A DNA stretch of 6,264 bases from an uncultured Bryobacteraceae bacterium (GTDB taxonomy: Bacteria; Acidobacteriota; Terriglobia; Bryobacterales; Bryobacteraceae), in contig CAKZVG010000742.1 of assembly GCA_937921835.1 (NCBI GenBank), forward strand, positions 1 to 6,264, read 5' to 3'. The notes below the pieces were generated by a model. That model was not told the origin of the DNA. It ran no database searches and worked only from the letters and a program-made list of their open reading frames with translations. A program made the position numbers and the translations under genes. Shown here one piece after another: positions 1-5,361 of this stretch; position 1 is the stretch's first letter; each line of letters begins with the position of its first letter.

Positions 1-422
1 AGCAGCGCCACGCCCAGGTCGAGCAGGTTGGGCTGCGTCCGGGCGATGATTTCGTTGGTCGGCGATTGAAACGGAAGCATCCAGACCAGCAGCCCGGAAA
101 AGGTCACCGACGCGAGCACGCTCAGAACCAGATTGAAGAACGCCTTGGTGCCCAGGTAGAGATCGGCGGATGCCAACGCCATGCCGCCTGAAAGAATCGG
201 CCCCATCAACGGCGAGATCAGCATCGCGCCGATGACCACCGCCGGGCTGTTCAGAACCAGTCCCAGGGTGGCGATTCCGGCGGCGAACAGAAGTTCCAGC
301 CAATAGTTCAGGCTGCTCAAATCGGCGGCGTCCAGCCCGAGGCGGTAGATCCGCTCGCGCGACTCCAGACTGATGCCCAGCCGCTCGTGGAAGTTTCCGA
401 AGCCGATGGGAGGCGCCGCCAT
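1..422 (-). CDS. DUF389 family membrane protein (N-terminal part; continues past left edge)
   Basis: About 140 codons are visible from ATG at 422; the 3' end lies outside the window. After a polar leader of about 38 residues come hydrophobic stretches at about 41-57 (WLELLFAAGIATLGLVL), 60-84 and 94-117. The second carries the signature AVVIGAMLISPLMGPI (61-76), typical of the DUF389 / TIGR00341-like family of uncharacterised inner-membrane proteins. This start is well supported: the next upstream in-frame codons run into a TAA, which forms part of the last codons of the preceding gene. The ATG lies 1 nt after that gene's TAG, so translation is probably coupled. Only a weak purine-rich ribosome site (GGTGG) precedes it. 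The family's function is unknown, and I infer nothing beyond membrane location and membership of the same operon. The family call is from motif recognition, not a search. Confidence 0.82.
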   Translation of the reverse strand, partial: MAAPPIGFGNFHERLGISLESRERIYRLGLDAADLSSLNYWLELLFAAGIATLGLVLNSPAVVIGAMLISPLMGPILSGGMALASADLYLGTKAFFNLVLSVLASVTFSGLLVWMLPFQSPTNEIIARTQPNLLDLGVAL

Positions 423-423
423 G

Positions 424-1497
424 CTACAGCTTTACCACCCGGCCCCGCTCGGCCGATTCGCGCGCCGCCAGCACGATGTCGCAGACCCGGTAAATGTCTG
501 CCTCGGTCAGCGAAGGCGGCTTCCCGTTGTAGACGTACTCCAGGTATTCGGTGAACAGAAGGCGCTCGGGCGGCAGCTCGCCCAGCGTCTCGGGCTTGCG
601 GCTGCCGGAGAGGATGGTGACGCCGGTGGCGGCCTGGTACTCGGCGACGCCCTTGGCGCCGGCCAGCCGCAGCCGGTCGTCGCCGTGCGTCGGCGCGGTC
701 TCCGGCCGGAAGTAGTCCATGCCCAGGACTCCCACGCCGCCGTTGTCGAGGCGGAACAGCGAGCCGGTGACGTTCTCCATCTCGCCGATGCCCGGATGCT
801 CGAAGCGGGTCTGGTAGCTCATCACCTCGATGAGCTCGCGCCCGCTACAGAAGCGCATCAAATCCACCATGTGGCTGCCGATCCAGGGGATGGTGCCGCC
901 GTAGCTCTCCTTGCGGCGCATCCAGGCCGGGCGGTTGCCGGCCTTGTAGGATTTCTGCGCCGCGATTTGTCCCACTTGGCCGATCTCGCCCGAGTCCACG
1001 ATTTGCTTGAGCGCCAGAAACGGCGGCGAGTAGCGCATCGGCAGCAGCATGCCGAGTTTCACGCCCGCGGCGGCCACCGCCCGCTTGACGCGCGTCAGAT
1101 CTTCGACCGTAATGGCCAGCGGTTTTTCGGCCACCACGTGCAGCTTGCGCTCGGCGCAGGCCAGAATGGCCGCGGCGCGGTCGCCGTTGGAGTTGCAGAC
1201 CGCGACCACGTCGAGTCTTTCGCGCTCGAGCATCTGGCGGTAGTCGGTGTAGCGGCGCGCGCCCTTGAGCCGCGGATTGCGCGCCGCGCGCTCCAGAGGC
1301 GCCTCGCTCAGATCCGAGATCGCCGCCACCTCGACTTCGGGCAGCACCGGCAGCGCCTTGGTGATTTCGCCCGTATGCCCGTCAAAGCCCAGGATGGCGA
1401 GCCGCACCGGGCGGCCGAAACGGACTTCCTTCGCCGTCTGCCCCTGCGCCGCCGCCGCGGCGCTCCCGATCCAGGCCCGCCGGGATAAACTATTCAT
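424..1497 (-). CDS. Gfo/Idh/MocA family NAD(P)-dependent oxidoreductase
   Basis: Predicted 357-residue dehydrogenase acting on a sugar, inositol-like or related hydroxyl substrate; the actual substrate cannot be read from sequence. Residues 31-130 form the Rossmann domain. Its nucleotide loop is GFDGHTG (37-43), looser than the usual GxGxxG, and is followed by the family hallmark EKPLA (124-128), whose Lys125 is the usual catalytic lysine. The C-terminal domain has GGTIPWIGSHMVDL (200-213), with the conserved His209 and Asp212 of the family. The N-terminus SRRAWIGSAAAAA (5-17) resembles a Tat leader, but its hydrophobic core is very short, so export is uncertain. I chose ATG 1497 over the further upstream start at 1623, which would overlap the hydrolase gene by 134 nt and add an unrelated 42-residue extension. 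The gene starts inside the upstream gene's last codons (8-nt overlap, ATGAATAG), indicating translational coupling. Confidence 0.9.
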   Translation of the reverse strand: MNSLSRRAWIGSAAAAAQGQTAKEVRFGRPVRLAILGFDGHTGEITKALPVLPEVEVAAISDLSEAPLERAARNPRLKGARRYTDYRQMLERERLDVVAVCNSNGDRAAAILACAERKLHVVAEKPLAITVEDLTRVKRAVAAAGVKLGMLLPMRYSPPFLALKQIVDSGEIGQVGQIAAQKSYKAGNRPAWMRRKESYGGTIPWIGSHMVDLMRFCSGRELIEVMSYQTRFEHPGIGEMENVTGSLFRLDNGGVGVLGMDYFRPETAPTHGDDRLRLAGAKGVAEYQAATGVTILSGSRKPETLGELPPERLLFTEYLEYVYNGKPPSLTEADIYRVCDIVLAARESAERGRVVKL

Positions 1498-2656
1498 ACT
1501 TGGATTTTCCCCCAGCCGGTCCATCCGCGGCCAGAGGCGCGCCGCTGGCTTCGCCGAGTTGCCGTAAAAACTCCGCCCAGGTCTCGCCGGGAACCGCGAA
1601 ACCGCCCTCTCTGCCCTGGTCAAGACCGAGGCGCACCACCACCATGCTCCAGGAGGGAATGACGAACAGTTTGTTGTTGTTATGTCCGGAAGCGGCGAAC
1701 GCGTTTTCGGGCACGCCCGGCCAGGCCCGTTTCCCTTGGGCGTCCACCCCGTTCGCCCACCAGTTGAAGCCGTATCTTCCGGGACCTCCGAAGCCGGGAT
1801 CCGGCTGCGCGACCGGGACCGTGGCGGGCACCTGTACGCGCGTGGCCTGCTCCACCCAGCGCGCGCTAAGCAACTGCCGGCCGTTCCAGTTGCCCTTGTT
1901 CAGGAACAGGTGTCCGAGGCGCGCCATTTCGAGGGCGCAAATGAAAACGTGCCGGTTGGAATTCCCCGAGCCGCCGTTGACCGGAATCCCCCCGGTTTCG
2001 AAGGCGCCCCACTTCCACTTATCCGGGCGCATTCCGACCGGATCGGCGATGCGGCGCCGGAACAGGTCCACAATGGGTTCGCCGGCGATGCGGGTCAGGA
2101 TGTGGGCGAACTGGTTCATCGCCGAGTCCCAGTAGGCGTAGCGGGAGCCGGGCGGGCTGAAGAGCGGAGGACCAGGAAGAAACGGCGTCGAACTCGGGCC
2201 GTGGAAATAGCTGCCGTGCGGTTCATCGCCGATGGCGCGGTAGCCGGACGTCATGGTGGTGAAGTGCCGCAGCGTGACGGCGGGGTACTGCGCTCCCATT
2301 TCCGGCAGCACGTCCCGGGCGAGCGTATCCAGAGTGCACTTGCCGTCGTCGATCAGAAGCCCCAGCACCGTGCTGGTGAACGACTTGGTGCAGGACCAGA
2401 CGCCGTGCACCTCTTCCGCTCTCGGACCGGCGTGAATCAGCTGGCCGTTGCGCACGATCACGAGTTGATCGGCCCTGTCCCGCGGGGTGTGGGCTTCGAG
2501 ATAGCGGATCGCGGCCGCCAGTTTCTCCGGGTCGACTCCCTGGGACCGCGGGCTGGCGGTTTCCCATTGTGCGCCCGGGAAAGCCATCTGCCCGGCGGCG
2601 AGGGCCGCGCCGGGCAGAAGCGCGCAAAACACAAGGACGAAGGAGCGCATGGGCAT
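1490..2656 (-). CDS. Secreted serine hydrolase, beta-lactamase/esterase (class C-like, COG1680) family
   Basis: 388 residues. Residues 1-20 are a Sec signal peptide: Met-Arg start, hydrophobic core SFVLVFCALLPG, cleavage near ALA|AG. The mature enzyme should therefore act outside the cytoplasm. The nucleophile motif SxxK is SCTK (88-91) and is followed by FTSTVLGLLIDDG, as usual in penicillin-binding-protein-like hydrolases. The second motif (YxN position) appears to be Y175-W-D177 in SRYAYWDSAMN. The third lies in ASGHNNNKLFVIP (322-334), where an HxG-type motif is expected and HNN is seen. Such proteins cleave esters or amides (EstB-type esterases, 6-aminohexanoate-dimer hydrolase, D-aminopeptidases); true beta-lactamase activity is unlikely to be predictable here. 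The gene starts 26 nt after the stop of the fucosidase remnant and overlaps the oxidoreductase start, so it now appears to be the first intact gene of the unit. Substrate unknown. Confidence 0.9.
   Translation of the reverse strand: MPMRSFVLVFCALLPGAALAAGQMAFPGAQWETASPRSQGVDPEKLAAAIRYLEAHTPRDRADQLVIVRNGQLIHAGPRAEEVHGVWSCTKSFTSTVLGLLIDDGKCTLDTLARDVLPEMGAQYPAVTLRHFTTMTSGYRAIGDEPHGSYFHGPSSTPFLPGPPLFSPPGSRYAYWDSAMNQFAHILTRIAGEPIVDLFRRRIADPVGMRPDKWKWGAFETGGIPVNGGSGNSNRHVFICALEMARLGHLFLNKGNWNGRQLLSARWVEQATRVQVPATVPVAQPDPGFGGPGRYGFNWWANGVDAQGKRAWPGVPENAFAASGHNNNKLFVIPSWSMVVVRLGLDQGREGGFAVPGETWAEFLRQLGEASGAPLAADGPAGGKSKYE
1508..1513 (-). promoter_or_regulatory. Likely ribosome binding site of the oxidoreductase gene
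   Basis: GGGGGA on the minus strand lies 10 nt before ATG 1497, inside the end of the hydrolase gene. It supports 1497 as the start, although the spacing is slightly long. Re-initiation by ribosomes finishing the hydrolase, through the 8-nt stop/start overlap, may matter more. Confidence 0.4.
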
Positions 2657-2663
2657 TTCTTCA

Positions 2664-2667
2664 TCCT
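2664..2667 (-). promoter_or_regulatory. Ribosome binding site of the serine hydrolase gene
   Basis: AGGA on the minus strand stands 7 nt before ATG 2656, in the 26-nt gap after the fucosidase remnant's stop. It favours ATG 2656 over the second in-frame ATG at 2650, for which the spacing would be 13 nt. Confidence 0.6.
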
Positions 2668-2682
2668 ACGCCACGCGGGCGG

Positions 2683-3388
2683 CTACGTGCCCTGGACTGC
2701 GAAGGCGATGGCGTGCTCGCACGGTTTTTCGGCGGGCAGGTCCACCCGCAATCCCGCCGCGTCCTGGCGGAAGGTCACCTTATCCCTTGAAACCGGGCAG
2801 CCGCACCGCCCGGGCCCCGCCCGTCCCGTGGTCTCGGCAAGGCCAGTTCCGGGAAGACCGCCTGTGTCTCCGGCCAGCCCACGGCGAAGGCAAACCGTTG
2901 CCGCCGATGATGCCGGCCAGCATGTCGATCACGATCTCGGCTGATTTGTGGACGGCCTCGGCGTCGGAGCGCCAGTTCCCGAGGCAGGCGCCGGTTTGCC
3001 ATGGCTCATCCCGGATACGGTCGACGGCGCCGCGCTCCAAGTCGAGCAGGCAGGTCCCCTGCACGCAGTCCGTCTTGCCCTTGTTGGCGCAAACGGTTCC
3101 GATCTTGCCCTGTACTTGGCCGCCACGGCCAGCCCCACTCCCCGAAGAAGCTTGGGCGGTCGGTGTAGCGCAGGCTAGGCTGGTGCTGGTCGACGGCGTC
3201 TTTGATGCGCTCGAAGTAGGGCTTCTTCCAGCGCAGCGGCATGTCTTCCGGGTCCCAGGCGCGTTTGGGCGCCGGGTGCGTCTCGTGATCGAGCCCGGCG
3301 CACTCGGGATTGGCGCCGTCGCAGGTCATGCCGCGGCGAGCAACTGCAAGAGGCGCCGCCTGGCCGGTTGGCTGGTCGTGGTGAGGAT
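2683..3388 (-). pseudogene. Decayed GH29 alpha-L-fucosidase gene (multiple frameshifts and internal deletions)
   Basis: Read right to left, family-like peptide pieces follow in the correct GH29 order but in changing frames. First, about 3388-3329 gives ARRRLLQLLAAA, resembling a Tat leader but without an ATG. Next, 3329-3138 gives YFERIKDAVDQHQPSLRYTD then FFGEW; the Asp at 3159-3161 matches the nucleophile position of 'PDLLYTDG' in intact enzymes. Then 3135-3112 gives GLAVAAKY. About 3109-2895 gives GTCLLDLERG, EPWQTGACLGNW and KSAEIVIDML, all recognisable fucosidase core motifs. 2894 onward gives FAFAVGWPE. About 2816-2783 gives ARAVRLPGFKG. Finally 2784-2683 gives FRQDAAGLRVDLPAEKPCEH and ends in TAG. 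Several junctions fit a loss of one base (about 3137, 2783). Large stretches are missing between leader and core and after the NGN-type motif at about 2895. Intact enzymes release fucose from glycans; this copy cannot encode one. Family assignment is from motif memory and the N-terminal piece is the least certain. Confidence 0.82.
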
Positions 3389-3487
3389 GGTTCAGCGATT
3401 GTTCCCGTCTCGGCAGGTTCGTTCAGATTACCACGTTTTAATGCCCTCTTCAGGTCTGTTTCATCGTCATTCGGTTACTGTGAAGAA
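3389..3487. other. Intergenic gap between the fucosidase remnant and the plus-strand gene
   Basis: About 100 nt, locally more AT-rich than the surroundings (3421-3482). I see no convincing -35/-10 pair or terminator. It must hold the promoter of the plus-strand gene and once held that of the fucosidase operon, since the two units diverge here. It also contains a 16-codon reading frame (3441-3491) whose stop overlaps the next start. Confidence 0.4.
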
Positions 3488-3826
3488 GTGAAGCGTCCTT
3501 GCGCCGCACGGTGGTTGCCGTTCCTGCTGGCGCTGAGCGTTGTGTTCGCCCAGGAGCCGGCGGAACCGCGCGCCCGGCAGCCCGAGAAGGAGGAGGAAGA
3601 ATCCTCCAGCCACGAGTTCTTCTCCGGACGCATTCTGGCGGTGTCGCAGGAAAAGCTCACCGTTGCGCGGGATGGTTCCCATAGCGAGCCCGAGGAACGG
3701 ACGTTTCTCCTCACCGCCGCCACCCGGGTGGAGGGCAAGCTGCGGGTGCGGGCCAGGGTGACGGTCGGCTACCAGAGCAGCGAAGCGGGAGACGTGGCGA
3801 CCCGGGTGATTGTGCGCAAGCAGTGA
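3488..3826 (+). CDS. Small secreted protein, DUF5666-like
   Basis: 112 residues from GTG 3488. Residues 1-21 make a signal peptide (KR, then hydrophobic WLPFLLALSVVFA) with cleavage likely before QEP. A charged linker follows, including EKEEEESSS (33-41). The rest (44-112) is a compact beta-rich stretch: FFSGRILAVSQEKLTVARD, then FLLTAATRVEGKLRVRARVTVGY, then ATRVIVRKQ. This pattern (an opening 'G-x-I/V-x-x-V', a 'TRV-x-G' in the middle and a closing 'A-x-x-V') recalls DUF5666-type small beta-barrel domains, which are extracytoplasmic and of unknown role. The start was chosen because translation from it opens directly on the signal peptide; the longer frame back to 3368 adds 40 residues with no such logic. 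No good ribosome site is visible. It is the only plus-strand gene here and converges on glmU, with 3 nt between the two stops. Confidence 0.75.
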   Translation: MKRPCAARWLPFLLALSVVFAQEPAEPRARQPEKEEEESSSHEFFSGRILAVSQEKLTVARDGSHSEPEERTFLLTAATRVEGKLRVRARVTVGYQSSEAGDVATRVIVRKQ

Positions 3827-3829
3827 GCC

Positions 3830-5224
3830 TCAGCCGCCGTGCAGCGCCTGCCGGCGTCTCGCGGCCCAGCCCTCCTTGTTGACCTGGCGCGAGCGCCCCA
3901 GCGCCAGCGCGTCGGCGGGAACCGCTTCGGTCACCACGGAACCGGCCGCCACGTAGCTGCCCGGACCGATCTCCAGCGGCGCCACCAGCGTCGAGTTGCT
4001 GCCCACGAAGGCTCCATCGCCGACGCGGGTGCGGTGCTTCCTGACGCCGTCATAGTTGCAGGTGATCGTGCCCGCGCCGATGTTCGCCCGGCTGCCGATC
4101 TCGGAGTCGCCGAGGTAGGCCAGGTGCATCGCCTTCGACCCGGCGCCCAGCCGGGTCTTTTTGAGCTCGACGAAGTTACCGACGTGCGCGCCGGCCTCGA
4201 GGTGGTTCTCCATCCGCAGGCGCGCGAACGGTCCGATCTCCACCCCGTCTTCCAGCGTGGAGGTGCGCGCGATGCTGAACGGGAACACGGTGACGCTGTC
4301 GCCCAGGGAGCAGTCGATGAGGATCGAGCAGGTCCCGACGCGGCAGTCCTTTCCGATCATCGTCCGGCCCAGGATCTGGGCGAACGGCTCGATGACGCTA
4401 TCCATGCCGATGGACACTCCAGCGTCGATGGTGACCGTTTCGGGCTTTTCGATGGTGACGCCGCCGAGCATCAGTTCGCGCGCCTTCCGGTCCCGGAAGA
4501 CGCGGTCTGCGGCGGCCAGTTCGACTCGCGTGTTGATGCCCAGCACCTCTTGCGGGTCGTCCAGCCGGAGCGCGCCGGCGGAATAGCCATGGCGGCCGAG
4601 GATCTCCACCATGTCGGTCAGGTAGAACTCGCCCGCCGGATTGGAGGCGGCGAGTTCGCCGATGTGGCGCCACAGCAGCCCGGCCCGGAAGCAGTACATG
4701 CCGGAGTTGATCTCGCGGATGGCGAGTTGCTCCGGCATGGCGGCCTTCTCCTCGACGATGGCCCGGATGCGTCCTTCGCCTCCCGGGATGATGCGGCCGT
4801 AGCCGTGCGGGTTCTCCAGCACGGTGGTGATGACAGTCACCGCGTCGCCCGAGTCCCGCTGGCGCGCGGCGAGCCGGCGCAGGGTTGCGGGGGACAGCAG
4901 CGGACAATCGCCGTAGAGCACCGCCAGCAGGCCCTCTTCGCCCTCCAGCAATTCGCGGCAGGCCATCAGGGCGTGGCCGGTGCCTTTCTGCTCGCTCTGC
5001 ACGGCGAATTCGACGCGGTGTCCGGCCAGCGTCTGGCGGACTTCCGCGGCCTGATAGCCCACCACCACCACGATCCGGCTGTCGGGGAAAGCGGCCTCGA
5101 CGGAGCGGACGACGTGTTCCACCAGCGTAAGCCCGCCGGCGCGGTGCAGGACCTTCGCCCGGGCGGATTTCATCCGCGTGCCCAGTCCGGCCGCAAGGAT
5201 GGCGAAACTGATCGGAGTATCCAT
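3830..5224 (-). CDS. glmU: Bifunctional GlmU: GlcNAc-1-phosphate uridyltransferase / glucosamine-1-phosphate acetyltransferase
   Basis: 464 residues, full length for the family. This cytoplasmic enzyme acetylates glucosamine-1-phosphate and then joins it to UTP, giving UDP-GlcNAc for peptidoglycan and lipid A. The N-terminal uridyltransferase domain (about 5-235) shows the nucleotide loop LAAGLGTRMKSARAKVLH (10-27), QKGTGHA (79-85), YGDCPLL (104-110, metal-binding Asp106), GYGRI (141-145), EINSGMYCF (171-179) and Asn231 in GINTRVEL. The C-terminal left-handed beta-helix (about 255-464) has GPFARLR (331-337), VELKK (352-356), the acetyltransferase core MHLAYLGDSEIG (366-377, His367 as catalytic base) and NIGAGTITCNYDG (381-393). 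All key residues I looked for are present. ATG 5224 fits the family N-terminus, but no Shine-Dalgarno sequence precedes it. The gene lies downstream of yvcK in the same direction, separated by 137 nt with hairpins. Confidence 0.97.
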   Translation of the reverse strand: MDTPISFAILAAGLGTRMKSARAKVLHRAGGLTLVEHVVRSVEAAFPDSRIVVVVGYQAAEVRQTLAGHRVEFAVQSEQKGTGHALMACRELLEGEEGLLAVLYGDCPLLSPATLRRLAARQRDSGDAVTVITTVLENPHGYGRIIPGGEGRIRAIVEEKAAMPEQLAIREINSGMYCFRAGLLWRHIGELAASNPAGEFYLTDMVEILGRHGYSAGALRLDDPQEVLGINTRVELAAADRVFRDRKARELMLGGVTIEKPETVTIDAGVSIGMDSVIEPFAQILGRTMIGKDCRVGTCSILIDCSLGDSVTVFPFSIARTSTLEDGVEIGPFARLRMENHLEAGAHVGNFVELKKTRLGAGSKAMHLAYLGDSEIGSRANIGAGTITCNYDGVRKHRTRVGDGAFVGSNSTLVAPLEIGPGSYVAAGSVVTEAVPADALALGRSRQVNKEGWAARRRQALHGG

Positions 5225-5234
5225 GCCAGTAACA

Positions 5235-5240
5235 ATCTTA
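5235..5240 (-). promoter_or_regulatory. Possible -10 element of a glmU promoter
   Basis: TAAGAT on the minus strand, in a short AT-rich patch of an otherwise GC-rich gap, ends 10 nt before the glmU ATG. Transcription from it would begin only a few bases before the start codon, giving a nearly leaderless message, which would fit the missing ribosome site. No good -35 hexamer is seen 16-18 nt upstream. Tentative. Confidence 0.22.
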
Positions 5241-5327
5241 GCGTCCCCGCGTCGCGCTGCGATTTCCGCGGCGCGGTGCGTATCGTCACAGGCGCCCGGG
5301 TGGCTGGCGATGGCCTGGGGAGGTCCG

Positions 5328-5358
5328 CAGCCGTCCGCGGCTGTCCGGGCCGCCCGGA
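5328..5358 (-). terminator. Two tandem GC hairpins after yvcK (possible terminator or RNA-stability element)
   Basis: Immediately downstream of the yvcK stop are two perfect inverted repeats placed end to end. One is TCCGGG-CCG-CCCGGA (5344-5358) and the other is CAGCCG-TCCG-CGGCTG (5328-5343), both given as plus strand, each with a 6-bp stem and a 3-4 nt loop. No T run follows on the minus strand, so this is not a textbook intrinsic terminator. It could be a U-less terminator, a pause site or protection of the yvcK message end. Confidence 0.35.
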
Positions 5359-5361
5359 GGC

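Noticed and set aside
373..1488. Long plus-strand frame of 371 codons opposite the oxidoreductase
   Set aside because: It mirrors a clear Gfo/Idh/MocA gene. The product is low-complexity, rich in Arg, Ala and His with no recognisable motif, as expected from the antisense of GC-rich codons.
1498..1623. Upstream start (1623) for the oxidoreductase
   Set aside because: It would add 42 residues with no family match and a 134-nt overlap with the hydrolase gene. ATG 1497 gives an RR leader and an 8-nt overlap.
1682..2944. Plus-strand frame of 420 codons opposite the serine hydrolase and fucosidase remnant
   Set aside because: It crosses a gene, an intergenic gap and a pseudogene on the other strand, and its peptide shows no family signature.
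2683..3388. Frameshifts in the fucosidase region as mere sequencing error or programmed frameshifting
   Set aside because: There are several frame changes plus apparent large deletions within about 700 nt, while all neighbouring genes have clean frames. Random base-calling error would not cluster this way, and no slippery heptamer pattern stands out. Reads would still be needed to exclude it fully.
2649..3491. Plus-strand frame of 280 codons across the fucosidase remnant
   Set aside because: No recognisable motif, whereas the opposite strand holds fucosidase pieces in order. Only its last 16 codons were considered separately as a leader frame.
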